Counted from the stretch's first letter, positions 1-7,861 are shown. The stretch is 17,305 bases of DNA from Dehalococcoidia bacterium (GCA_023271485.1 JALPXT010000017.1:1-17305); one strand, 5' to 3'. The notes: a model not told the origin generated them from the sequence alone. Numbers and translations: made by a program.

Positions 1-11
1 ACTCCCCTCTG

Positions 12-38
12 TTTATTCCCCGGCAAAATTGCTAGAAT
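12..38 (+). promoter_or_regulatory. Extended -10 promoter for the TGS GTPase
   Basis: A TAGAAT hexamer at 33-38 is preceded by TG at 30-31, which gives the extended -10 form TGnTAGAAT. The -35 region is poor; TTTATT at 12-17 with a 15-base spacer is the best candidate. The predicted transcript start near position 45 leaves a leader of about 16 bases that begins almost at the ribosome binding site (AAGAGGT, 44-50). Pattern read by eye; no transcript data. Confidence 0.55.
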
Positions 39-60
39 TAGACAAGAGGTAAGTAGAGCT

Positions 61-1041
61 ATGCCTGCAAATCTAACCCCCCAGTACTTCGAGGCGGAGA
101 AGCGCTATCGCAGTGCCGAAACGCCGGACGAAAGGATCGCCGCCCTGCAGGAGATGCTCGCCGTTATGCCCAAGCACAAGGGCACGGACGGACTTCGAGC
201 TGAACTCCGAACCAAGATTGCCAAACTCTCCAAGGAAGCTGCCAAAGCACAGGCCACCGCCAGGCGGGGAGGCATGTATCACATCCCCAGGGAGGGAGCG
301 GGGCAGGTTGTCCTGGTCGGACTACCCAGCGTGGGGAAATCTCAATTGGTTTCGTCCCTCACCGAGGCATCGCTGGAGGTTGCCGACTACCCCTTCACCA
401 CCAAAGGCCCCCAGTTGGGAATGATGAAATTCGAGAACGCGCAAATTCAACTGGTGGATATGCCCCCCATAACAGATCAGGATGCTCGTCCCTGGTTTGC
501 CTCCCTCCTGAGATCAGCCAACGCCCTTTTGCTGGTGGTCGACCTGGCGGATGACCCGGTGGGGCAAGCGAACGACACCCTGGCGGAGCTGGAGAAATTC
601 CGCGTCGGATTGGCCGGGAATCGGAAGGCATCGGACCAGGTGATGTTTCAAAAGAGAGGCATCGTCGTGGGGACTAAGAACGACCTGGACGGTTCAGCGT
701 CGAACTATGCCGATCTGAAGGCGCGATATGGGGATCAAATCGCTGTCATCTCCATCTCGGCTGAGAAGGGTACCGGTCTGGAGGGGTTGCGCAAAGACGC
801 TTTTGATCTGCTGGAGGTCGTCAGGGTTTACACCAAGGCCCCAGGCGAGAGAACCAATATGGATGATCCTATGATTATGCGAAAGGGGAGCACGGTTGAA
901 GATGCGGCCGAGGGGGTTCACAAGGATTTTCGCAAGGGACTGAAGTATGCCCTGATCTGGGGCTCAGGCAAATTCGCCGGGCAGCGGGTGAAGAAAGATC
1001 ATGTCCTTAAGGACGGTGATATCATAGAACTGCATACCTGA
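61..1041 (+). CDS. DRG/Obg-like GTPase with C-terminal TGS domain
   Basis: This 326-residue protein is a P-loop GTPase of the TRAFAC class, closest in layout to the DRG/Obg group. Residues 1-75 are a charged, probably helical N-terminus. The G domain follows: G1 GLPSVGKSQ (87-95), a threonine-rich G2 loop around 113-114, G3 DMPPI (133-137), G4 TKND (205-208) and G5 SAEKG (233-237). Residues from about 250 to the end form a TGS domain (beta-rich, ending in DGDIIELHT), a module that usually contacts RNA or the ribosome. G3 is odd because the usual DxxG glycine is replaced by proline, and G4 has Thr in place of Asn. The ATG at 61 follows AAGAGGT at a 10-base distance. The gene stands alone and converges on the catabolic operon. 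A ribosome-linked role is known for related families and is only inferred here. Confidence 0.88.
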   Translation: MPANLTPQYFEAEKRYRSAETPDERIAALQEMLAVMPKHKGTDGLRAELRTKIAKLSKEAAKAQATARRGGMYHIPREGAGQVVLVGLPSVGKSQLVSSLTEASLEVADYPFTTKGPQLGMMKFENAQIQLVDMPPITDQDARPWFASLLRSANALLLVVDLADDPVGQANDTLAELEKFRVGLAGNRKASDQVMFQKRGIVVGTKNDLDGSASNYADLKARYGDQIAVISISAEKGTGLEGLRKDAFDLLEVVRVYTKAPGERTNMDDPMIMRKGSTVEDAAEGVHKDFRKGLKYALIWGSGKFAGQRVKKDHVLKDGDIIELHT

Positions 1042-1141
1042 CATGCAAGCCTTCCGTGGTCGCAGGCTTCCGGCCTGGGTAGCGGCTCAATAATCAAGGG
1101 TGATTCGAAGGTTTCCATTATCTGGTTTACAGCCATGCTGA

Positions 1142-2554
1142 TTACTCCCTGATGGCGCATCCCGGATTCAATATGCCTTTCGGATCGAAAACTTTCTTGA
1201 TGCCTCCGATTAACTCCATCTCCTTTTGACCCAGGAAGATATCGAGATCCGGGAGTCTGATTCTCCCCAGACCATGCTCGGCGGTCATCACTCCACCCAG
1301 TCTAAGCGCTTCCCTGTATACCTCCCTCTTTACTTCCTTTAGGTTTTCCGCTCCTTTCTCTACCAGGTCCTTCATCAGGTGTGGGTGAAGATTGCCATCC
1401 CCGGCATGTCCGTACATGGGAATACTCGTACCGAAACGCGCCGCAATCTTATCTATTGCGTCCATGAATGTTCCCATATTAGCCGGGGACACCGCGGCAT
1501 CCAGAGTGTCTGCAATCTTGTGCTTCAGGGCCAGGTACATATTGCCTCTTATCTTCAGAACCCGCTCTTGCTCCTTTCTCGTCTTCCCCACTACCGGCTC
1601 AAGCCCATTGTATCTTTCACAGATCTCAGAGATCTTCTCACAGTCTGCGTATACCTCCTCCTCGCCCTTACCCTCCACTATTATAATCAGGAAGGCCGCC
1701 CCGGTCTTACAGGGCCACTCCATGTTCAAGTGCTCCGCTGAAAGCTCGATTGGGCCACGATCCATATACTCGATAGCCAACGGTATAACTCCACTTTGCA
1801 ATATCTTCGGAACGGTATTAATCGCATCGTGGCGGTTATCATAGGGTATGATCATTGTGGCGCTGGCACCCAATTGCGGAAACAACCGCAGAATCACCCT
1901 GGTTATCACCGCCAGGGTCCCCTCACTGCCGATTATTAAATGCATCAGATCGTATCCGGTATTGTTCTTCAGCAATTTCCCCCCAAGCCTCAGCAGCTCA
2001 CCCGTAGCCATGACGGCATCGATCCCCTTTACGTAGCTCCTTATAACCCCATACTTCACCGCACGGGACCCGCCCGCGTTGCAGGCAACCAGACCACCTA
2101 CCTGAGAACTCTCATCCCCTGGACGTGGTGGAAAAAACAGGCCCTCTTGTTCCACTTTCTGGGCTAAATCCTTAAGGGTCACACCAGCTTCAGCGATTGC
2201 CATCAGATTATCCTGGTCGACCTCAATCTTATTCATCCTCTCCAACGACAGAATTATGCCGTTCTCCGTCGGAATGGCGCCACCACACAAGCCCGTTCCC
2301 CCGCCACGGGGAAATACCGGAATTCCCTCATGGTTGGCCAGTTTCAGGATGCGGCTTACTTCTTCCGAGCTGGCAGGTTTTACCAGAACTGTTTCCACTG
2401 CCGGCTGAGGTCTTACCTCAGTGGCAGTTTCGTCGGCCAGGTAGTCCAACATCCGCTCCTTCTCCGTTATCACCCAGCCCTCTCCGACTATTTCCTGTAA
2501 CTCCTTAACTCTGATTTGATAATCCTCCTTTAAGACAGGGCCAGCGGCCTGCAA
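1142..2554 (-). CDS. FAD-linked oxidase, GlcD / D-lactate dehydrogenase type
   Basis: A 470-residue flavoprotein of the VAO/PCMH family, which oxidises 2-hydroxy acids such as glycolate, D-lactate or D-2-hydroxyglutarate. The FAD-binding part shows PRGGGTGLCGGA (82-93), PGDESSQVGG (145-154) and the NNTGYDL region (197-203). The C-terminal cap has the metal-site motif GHAGDGNLH (382-390), AEHGLG (425-430) and the closing FDPKGILNPG (456-465). Length is normal for the family. It is the last gene of the leftward operon, 85 bases after an acyl-CoA dehydrogenase, so it may re-oxidise a hydroxy-acid by-product or pass electrons to ETF; this is inference. The start is uncertain. The coordinate given is a TTG with only a weak ribosome binding site. 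A strong AAAGGAGG lies inside the reading frame at 2524-2531, 8 bases before an in-frame ATC at 2513-2515, and homologous N-termini usually begin near that point. The substrate cannot be told from sequence. Confidence 0.88.
   Translation of the reverse strand: MQAAGPVLKEDYQIRVKELQEIVGEGWVITEKERMLDYLADETATEVRPQPAVETVLVKPASSEEVSRILKLANHEGIPVFPRGGGTGLCGGAIPTENGIILSLERMNKIEVDQDNLMAIAEAGVTLKDLAQKVEQEGLFFPPRPGDESSQVGGLVACNAGGSRAVKYGVIRSYVKGIDAVMATGELLRLGGKLLKNNTGYDLMHLIIGSEGTLAVITRVILRLFPQLGASATMIIPYDNRHDAINTVPKILQSGVIPLAIEYMDRGPIELSAEHLNMEWPCKTGAAFLIIIVEGKGEEEVYADCEKISEICERYNGLEPVVGKTRKEQERVLKIRGNMYLALKHKIADTLDAAVSPANMGTFMDAIDKIAARFGTSIPMYGHAGDGNLHPHLMKDLVEKGAENLKEVKREVYREALRLGGVMTAEHGLGRIRLPDLDIFLGQKEMELIGGIKKVFDPKGILNPGCAIRE
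2524..2531 (-). promoter_or_regulatory. Strong RBS inside the FAD oxidase frame (suggests a downstream start)
   Basis: The minus strand reads AAAGGAGG here. It is inside the open frame that begins with TTG at 2554 and lies 8 bases upstream of an in-frame ATC codon (2515-2513). No ATG, GTG or TTG lies at a suitable distance. Either the site is chance within a TTG-initiated gene, or translation begins at the rare AUC codon. Confidence 0.4.
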
Positions 2555-2639
2555 AGATTCTCAAGAACTAACAGAGGGAAGGGGCTCAAAAATATACATT
2601 TAGTCCAGATGAAGGGTGCTCTTTATCTTTGGGCCGGGA

Positions 2640-3830
2640 TCAGGTGTCCGCGTAGGAGCGCGGCATTCCCAGCACATGCTCGCCAATGTAGGCCAGTGCC
2701 ATCTGTTGGGTGACCGGAGCGAGTCGGATCAGGTTTATTTCTCTCCACCATCTTTCGATGTCATTGTCCCGGGCATATCCCAACCCCCCAAAAGTCTGCA
2801 TCGACCAGTACACGGCCTTAAAGGCGCATTCAACGGCGAGCACCTTAGCCATATTGGCCGTGGCGCCAACCTCCGTGATGCCGGCTCCGCTATCAAACAA
2901 AGTGGAGGCCTTGAAATTCAGGATTCTGGCCGCCTCTAACCCCGCATAGGCTTCGGCCAGATTGAACTGCAGCGCCTGATAGCTCCCGATCGGCTGGTTT
3001 CCAAAGAGTTTCCTTTCGCGGGAATATTCGATGGCCTTGCTCATCGCCAGCCGGGCGATTCCCACCGCGGCGGTGGTGAAACTCATCCTCTCGGTATTCA
3101 GGGTATATAGCAGCGAATGCCAGCCCCCGTCGAGCGGCGGCATTAAGGCATCCTCAGAGAGTTTCAGATCATCGATGCCCACGTCACACGAGTGGGAATA
3201 GTTTATTCCATGCTTGGCTATGGAGGTCACCATAATTGCCGGATTCGGCAGGTCGACAAGAAAAAGGCTTATCCCGGAGGTTTTTTTAGGCGCCTGTTCT
3301 TTCGGCGTCGTTCGGGCGATGATCATCATCGCCCGGGCGCGATCGGCCCCGCTGATCCAGGTCTTGTTCCCATTTATCACCCAGCCATCCGCCGCCTTTA
3401 CCGCCCTGGTCCTGGTATTAAGCGTATTCGTGCCGGCATCCGGCTCAGTCAGCGCCATGCAGAATTCGATCTCTCCGGAGGCTATCCCCGGCAGATACCT
3501 GGCCCTCTGCTCTTCGGTTGCATGGCGCACAATGCTCATGGCACCGAAAATCTCACTGAGGATAAGATACCAGGGGCCGGCCATGCCGCATCCATTCGCG
3601 GCCAGTTCCTCCATGACTATGAGGAGCTCGGTCATACCCCTTCCTGACCCCCCATACTTCTCGGGGATTATTATCCCGGTGAATCCAACCCCACTTATCT
3701 CTTTATAGAACTCCTCGCCGAATTCCTCCTTCAGGTCCTTCTCCCGCCAGTACTCCGGCGGGAAATCCTTAGCTATCGCTCTGGCGGAGTTGGCGATCAT
3801 CTCTTGCTCTTCGGTGAAGTTGAAATCCAT
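2640..3830 (-). CDS. Acyl-CoA dehydrogenase (isovaleryl/long-chain-type catalytic base)
   Basis: A 396-residue FAD acyl-CoA dehydrogenase that would introduce an alpha,beta double bond and pass electrons to ETF. The family signature CMALTEPDAGTNT (124-136) and the flavin-contact segment INGNKTWISGADR (152-164) are intact, and RERKLFGNQPIG (271-282) matches the usual RxxFG region. The position that holds the catalytic glutamate in medium-chain enzymes is a proline here (P372 in RLAPVTQQM). In its place Glu247, in LNTERM, sits where isovaleryl-CoA and long-chain dehydrogenases carry their base. This suggests a branched or bulky substrate, but the substrate itself is not proven. The ATG is preceded by GGAGGT at 8 bases. 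It lies 38 bases after the other dehydrogenase in the same operon; the two are probably paralogues with different substrates or a pair with separate roles. Confidence 0.92.
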   Translation of the reverse strand: MDFNFTEEQEMIANSARAIAKDFPPEYWREKDLKEEFGEEFYKEISGVGFTGIIIPEKYGGSGRGMTELLIVMEELAANGCGMAGPWYLILSEIFGAMSIVRHATEEQRARYLPGIASGEIEFCMALTEPDAGTNTLNTRTRAVKAADGWVINGNKTWISGADRARAMMIIARTTPKEQAPKKTSGISLFLVDLPNPAIMVTSIAKHGINYSHSCDVGIDDLKLSEDALMPPLDGGWHSLLYTLNTERMSFTTAAVGIARLAMSKAIEYSRERKLFGNQPIGSYQALQFNLAEAYAGLEAARILNFKASTLFDSGAGITEVGATANMAKVLAVECAFKAVYWSMQTFGGLGYARDNDIERWWREINLIRLAPVTQQMALAYIGEHVLGMPRSYADT

Positions 3831-3868
3831 GACATATTACCTCCGTGGCAAATTCCCGGTGGGAGCCC

Positions 3869-5023
3869 TCACTCCTGCAACTTCCATCCCAGGACGTGAT
3901 TGGCGATCACGATCTTCAGGATATTGGAGTGGCCTTCGCCGGCGATCTGGACCATAGAATCCCGGAAGTACCGCGCCGCTGGGAAATCACCGGAGTAGCT
4001 ATAGGCACCATAAATCCGCGCCGTCCTCTCCGCACACCTGAAGCCCACCTCACCCCCGAAGTATTTGGCCATGTTGCACTTATGCCTGCTGATGCGACCC
4101 TGATCCACCAGGGTGGCAGCCTGATAGATCATCAGCCGCGTGGCCTCTATTTCCACTGCCATCTCGGCTATCATTTCCTTTATCAGTTGGAAGGTGCCGA
4201 TCTTAGCCCCGAACTGCTCCCTCTCGTTGGCGTATCTAACGCTGGACTCCAGACATGCCTGAGCCAGTCCCAGGCCGCGCACCCCCACAGAAATCCTGCC
4301 ATAAGCCAGGGAGCTTTCCACAACGGTGAACCCCTCCCCCTCCTTCCCCAAGAGGTTCTCTGCCGGGACTCTGCAATCGTCAAAGAACAGCTCCGCTGTT
4401 GGGGAAATACGAATCCCTAACTTGTTGCTGATCTTCTTACTTTCTATTCCCGGCAAGTCGCTCGTTATTATGAACGCTGAAAGCCCCTTGTGGCGCTGTG
4501 TGGGGTCGGTCTTGGCAAAGAGGATTCCCACATCAAAGACCGTTCCGTGAGTGATCCAGGTCTTGCTTCCATTGACCAGGTAATGGTCACCCTTCCTTAT
4601 CGCGGTGGTCTCTATGCCGGCCACATCGGTGGCCGCATTCGGCTCCGTCACCGCAAAACAACCCAACATCTCACAGTTGACGATCTTGGGGAGATAGGTC
4701 TTCTTCTGCTCCTCGGTTCCCCAGTTCAGGATGGTCATCGGACAGGTGCCCGCCTGCATGTTATGCGAATAGGCTACGCCCAAACAGACTCGGGCGAGCT
4801 CCTCGGCGACGATGGCATTGGCCAGCCATCCCTGGCCGGTTCCACCATACTCCTCAGGAACGGCGGCACTGAAGAAACCGAGCTGCCCAATCCTCTTTAT
4901 CAAGTCGATGGGGAAATACTCTTCCCGTTCCCACTCCTCGCAATACGGCGCAACCTCCTTTTCGGCGAAATCCCGCACCGTCCTGCGAATCTGCTGGTGT
5001 TCATCGCTAAGTTCAAAGTCCAC
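3869..5023 (-). CDS. Acyl-CoA dehydrogenase (medium-chain-type catalytic base)
   Basis: A 384-residue FAD-dependent acyl-CoA dehydrogenase. It has the N-terminal helical domain, the signature CFAVTEPNAATDVAG (about 122-136), NGSKTWITHG (about 151-160) and the C-terminal helical domain. The catalytic glutamate is at the medium/short-chain position: Glu363 in QIAGEGHSN. The alternative site used by isovaleryl-type enzymes is a glycine (LAYGR, Gly242). I chose GTG at 5023-5021 as the start: AAGGAGG (5037-5031) is 7 bases upstream of it and only 1 base from the longer TTG start at 5029. The resulting N-terminus, MDFELSDEHQ, is typical of the family. It is preceded by the hotdog protein gene and followed by a second dehydrogenase. 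Glutaryl-CoA or cyclic acyl-CoA specificity is possible; I cannot decide. Confidence 0.9.
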   Translation of the reverse strand: MDFELSDEHQQIRRTVRDFAEKEVAPYCEEWEREEYFPIDLIKRIGQLGFFSAAVPEEYGGTGQGWLANAIVAEELARVCLGVAYSHNMQAGTCPMTILNWGTEEQKKTYLPKIVNCEMLGCFAVTEPNAATDVAGIETTAIRKGDHYLVNGSKTWITHGTVFDVGILFAKTDPTQRHKGLSAFIITSDLPGIESKKISNKLGIRISPTAELFFDDCRVPAENLLGKEGEGFTVVESSLAYGRISVGVRGLGLAQACLESSVRYANEREQFGAKIGTFQLIKEMIAEMAVEIEATRLMIYQAATLVDQGRISRHKCNMAKYFGGEVGFRCAERTARIYGAYSYSGDFPAARYFRDSMVQIAGEGHSNILKIVIANHVLGWKLQE

Positions 5024-5030
5024 GGCCAAT

Positions 5031-5037
5031 CCTCCTT
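5031..5037 (-). promoter_or_regulatory. RBS that fixes a GTG start for the second acyl-CoA dehydrogenase
   Basis: The minus strand reads AAGGAGG. It is 7 bases from GTG at 5023 and only 1 base from the TTG at 5029, so the GTG is the better initiation codon. Confidence 0.7.
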
Positions 5038-5052
5038 CATCGATATTTCTGC

Positions 5053-6270
5053 CTAGAAGTAAACTCCTTTACCCGTCCCCCGGCATTCCTTTGCAGGCAA
5101 ACCTTTTTCCACCGGCCAGGTTCCCGCCTCCCTGGACGGCAAAATCACCGTCGCCCGGCCGGGCATGGTATCCTCATTCCTCTGATTTATGCCATGAGTC
5201 TCGATGTCCACGCAATGTTCTCCTTCTTCATCCATATATTTCCGGGTGACTTTGCCCCGGAACCATACCGCATCCGTGTGGTAGACAAACTGGCGATACT
5301 GGGCCTGGCATGACTTAATCCTGGCATCGTCCCCCATCCAGTTGGTAAGCAGGTTAATCAGCCAGCCATGTCGCTGAACCCCTACATCATAGGCATACAG
5401 AGCGCCGGCGCCTTTAGCCGCTGCATGCGAATAGTGCACGCTATAGATTGGTTCCCATGCATTAGTCACCGGATCGCGAAAGCCCCAGGCCGGATGTTTC
5501 CGGTAAAGGCGGAGCTGAACTCCGTGGGCGGCTATCTGCACCGGGGCGGCGCCAATGCAGTACGCGACTATATCGGTCATGCCGAACGGGCCTTTCACCA
5601 CCGGCTGCAGCTCATCGCCGACATTCACATCCTCCCAGTAGCGAGGATTGGAACCACGTATCTCCTCAGCCAGGCAATCTTCGTCTACCCTGGCCAGTTC
5701 CTCTTCGGTCCACGGGTGAGGCAGCTTGATATAGTCGTACTTACCCTTCCCCTCAGCGGACTTCCCTCTCGCCGTTTGTCTCTCGTATCTTACCAGCATG
5801 GTATAACCCTTGCATACCAGCTCATCGCGCTGATTCCAGAATTCAACCCTCTGGTATTCGAAGGCCGTCCTGCCGGCGAACTTGCTGGGTTTCACGTCGA
5901 ACCCCACAAAGTAGGACCTGGGGGTGATCTTGTCATTGACATATATAGGTCTATAGAAGCTAAAATCGGTTGCCGAGTGATCGGCATGGATTCCGGGCAG
6001 GCCCTGTAGCACCCATACCGGGAAAACGCTCATCACCCAGGCGGGAGAGGCCACCATTGCCTCGTACCTGGTCTGCTTGCCATACTCCTCCTCTCGATAA
6101 AGCGGGTTAGCATCTCCTATTCCGTTGGAATAGTTCCTTATCGCCTCGAAGGAGGCAGTGCGATTGAAAACATTCCCGATGCGTAGACTAAGCCCGATCC
6201 TTTTTTCCCAGTCCCTCAGCGCTTCATCGCTGAGAACGGCCTCTGCCATAGCGGCGATTTCTTCTGCCAT
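5053..6270 (-). CDS. Double-hotdog FAS1-like / MaoC-like dehydratase-family protein
   Basis: A 405-residue protein with two hotdog-fold halves joined by a charged linker. The N-terminal half (about 25-165) matches the FAS1-like/MaoC N-terminal dehydratase type, with GDANPLY (52-58) and FYRPIYVNDKI (105-115). The C-terminal half (about 210-380) begins with VGDELQPVVKGP and carries AWEPIYSVHYSH (271-282). Enzymes of the MaoC/R-hydratase type use an Asp and a His in D-x-N-P-(L/I)-H. Here the first half has Tyr58 in place of His, and the second half has lost both (Ala271, Tyr276). It may therefore be an unusual hydratase that uses His279 or His282, a thioesterase-like protein, or a non-catalytic partner. 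The ATG follows AAAGGAG by about 7 bases, and a second AGGAGGT lies further upstream. Its place between the zinc-ribbon gene and the dehydrogenases supports a role on an acyl-CoA. Confidence 0.82.
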   Translation of the reverse strand: MAEEIAAMAEAVLSDEALRDWEKRIGLSLRIGNVFNRTASFEAIRNYSNGIGDANPLYREEEYGKQTRYEAMVASPAWVMSVFPVWVLQGLPGIHADHSATDFSFYRPIYVNDKITPRSYFVGFDVKPSKFAGRTAFEYQRVEFWNQRDELVCKGYTMLVRYERQTARGKSAEGKGKYDYIKLPHPWTEEELARVDEDCLAEEIRGSNPRYWEDVNVGDELQPVVKGPFGMTDIVAYCIGAAPVQIAAHGVQLRLYRKHPAWGFRDPVTNAWEPIYSVHYSHAAAKGAGALYAYDVGVQRHGWLINLLTNWMGDDARIKSCQAQYRQFVYHTDAVWFRGKVTRKYMDEEGEHCVDIETHGINQRNEDTMPGRATVILPSREAGTWPVEKGLPAKECRGTGKGVYF

Positions 6271-6306
6271 TTTCGTCTCCTTTGCTACCTCCTGTTATTT
6301 CCCGAC

Positions 6307-6492
6307 CTAGAAATTGCGCATGTCGGCGAGGAACTCCCCCTCCTCCTCCAGGTAAGCCGCGAGCAGTTTATCACACTTGGGACACTTCCTCTCGATTACG
6401 GTTCCGTAATCATTCCTTAAACGGGTCACTTTGGCCTCCGCGGCCGCTATTTCATCGCCACACCACCCGCATCTCAACCTTTCTCTCGCCAT
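6307..6492 (-). CDS. Small zinc-ribbon protein
   Basis: A 61-residue hypothetical protein with two CxxC knuckles, Cys8-x2-Cys11 and Cys37-x2-Cys40, 25 residues apart, which should bind one zinc ion. The rest is charged (many Arg/Glu/Asp), with no membrane segment or signal peptide. Translation is well supported: ATG with AAAGGAGG 5 bases upstream. It sits 16 bases after the CoA-transferase and 36 bases before the hotdog protein in the same operon, so it is probably co-expressed and may act as a small structural or recruiting subunit for one of them. Function unknown; that link is inference from position only. Confidence 0.78.
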   Translation of the reverse strand: MARERLRCGWCGDEIAAAEAKVTRLRNDYGTVIERKCPKCDKLLAAYLEEEGEFLADMRNF

Positions 6493-6508
6493 GCTGTCCT
6501 CCTTTTAT

Positions 6509-7852
6509 TCAAGCCCAGTAGAGCCTTTTGGCTTCTTTCTCCAGTTCGGCCCGGAAATCCGGGTGAGCAATACCGAGAAGCTCCAGAACCCTCTGTCTTA
6601 TAGTTTTGCCCCGCAGGCTGGCGATTCCATATTCGGTGACGATGTAATCGGCACAGTTTCGCTGAATGGTCACCGGCGTCCCTGGAGGCAAAGTAGCCAT
6701 GATCCGCGAAATCACCCCGTCCCTGGTCGTAGCTGTGGAGGGAAGCGTAATGATCGAACGCCCTCCCTCAGAGAGCAAGGCTCCAAAAACGAAAGGAATC
6801 TGGCCGCCCGCCGCCGCCAGGAATCGATGTCCAATGCCTTCGGAGGCAATCTGCCCCGTGAGGTCAACCGCCAGTGTCTGATTGATGGCCACGAAGTTAT
6901 CGTGGTCAGCGATAAGCCTGATGTCCTCCAGGTAGTTTACGTCAACCAGTTGAAATATGGGGTTGCCGTCGACCCATGCCATTTCCTCCCGGGTGCTTCC
7001 TCCGATAGAGGTAACCGTTACCCTGCCCGGGTTATGGTTCTTGTACTTCCCGGTGATCACCCCTTCCCGGATTAACGTTATGATTCCAGGCGGGGTAGCT
7101 TCGGAGTGGAACCCAAGATCGTGTTTTCCATCGAGCATGCCGCTCTGTACCAGATACTCATTGGTTCTGCCTACCCCGATCTGGATGGTGTCCCGGTCCT
7201 TTATCAGGGAGCCCGCATATTCGGCGATTTGCTTCACGTAAGCCGGGGGGTCTTTCTTGGCCCTGCCCGCCAATGAGCCAGTGCCGGGAGCTCCTCCAAG
7301 AGAGATATGCTCCACGAGGTAATCTATCTGAGAGATGTGGACGAAGTTATCCCCGCCGGTCCTGATAAGGTTCTCGTTCACCTCAGCTATTACCAGCTTG
7401 CCATACTTCTTCGCCTGCTCGACCCTCCTCTTCTTATCCCAGAGGGAAGCACCAAAGCTGCAGTATCCTTGTTCATTTGGAGGGGATATTTCGACGAGAA
7501 CCACGTCAGGGGGTTCATCCTCCTCGCCGGTCATGGGATCAGGGATCATGAAGGGGAGCTTAACATCACATCTTCTCTCGGCGACTGCCGAGTCCGCCGT
7601 TGCCGTGGGCATCAGTATCGTCAGCTCAAAGGAATCCTCCCAGCCGGGGTCATACCATCCGAAGTCGTAGGAAGGCGAGGGCACATAAACCCTCACACCC
7701 TTCAGCTCCTCCTTCCTGGCGGAGAGCGAGAGCCCGATGGCGGATGTCTCCCTCCCCATAGGAAACACTATCCTGTCCCCGGACTTAATAAGGTTCGCGG
7801 CTTCCTCCGGGCTGATTAGCTTGCGTTGAAATTCCTCTTCTCCCTGCTTCAC
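6509..7852 (-). CDS. Family I CoA-transferase / acetyl-CoA hydrolase family (4-hydroxybutyrate CoA-transferase-like)
   Basis: A protein of about 447 residues in the acetyl-CoA hydrolase/transferase family, which moves CoA between acyl-CoA (often acetyl-CoA) and a free acid through a glutamyl-CoA thioester. The catalytic glutamate is in LGFHSEATPPG (Glu251 counted from the GTG start). C-terminal family hallmarks are present: GQIASEGIGHRFLAAAGGQ, IITLPSTATTRDG, VTEYGIASLRGKT and IAHPDFRAEL. The longer ATG start at 7861 directly abuts AGGAGG (7867-7862) with no spacer. GTG at 7852 has a 9-base spacer, so I prefer it; only three residues differ. It is second in the operon, 26 bases after the carboxylase subunit, which suggests that it activates the acid whose CoA ester the following enzymes use. 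Exact substrate not determinable. Confidence 0.9.
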   Translation of the reverse strand: MKQGEEEFQRKLISPEEAANLIKSGDRIVFPMGRETSAIGLSLSARKEELKGVRVYVPSPSYDFGWYDPGWEDSFELTILMPTATADSAVAERRCDVKLPFMIPDPMTGEEDEPPDVVLVEISPPNEQGYCSFGASLWDKKRRVEQAKKYGKLVIAEVNENLIRTGGDNFVHISQIDYLVEHISLGGAPGTGSLAGRAKKDPPAYVKQIAEYAGSLIKDRDTIQIGVGRTNEYLVQSGMLDGKHDLGFHSEATPPGIITLIREGVITGKYKNHNPGRVTVTSIGGSTREEMAWVDGNPIFQLVDVNYLEDIRLIADHDNFVAINQTLAVDLTGQIASEGIGHRFLAAAGGQIPFVFGALLSEGGRSIITLPSTATTRDGVISRIMATLPPGTPVTIQRNCADYIVTEYGIASLRGKTIRQRVLELLGIAHPDFRAELEKEAKRLYWA

Positions 7853-7861
7853 CGTGTTCAT

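Noticed and set aside
1046..1077. Possible terminator hairpins between the GTPase and the FAD oxidase (AAGCCT/AGGCTT; CAGGC/GCCTG)
   Set aside because: Stems are only 5-6 bp, one has an 11-base loop, and no T-run follows on either strand.
2555..2639. Separate promoter for the FAD oxidase in the 85-base gap
   Set aside because: A TATATT-like box is present on the minus strand, but no -35 hexamer lies at a suitable distance, so read-through from the operon is simpler.
5368..6009. 213-codon open frame on the + strand opposite the hotdog gene
   Set aside because: It lies wholly antisense to a recognisable gene, has no ribosome binding site and no recognisable motif; typical of high-GC shadow frames. 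The same holds for long frames opposite 6509-7852, 11415-12704, 13950-14630 and 14630-16132.
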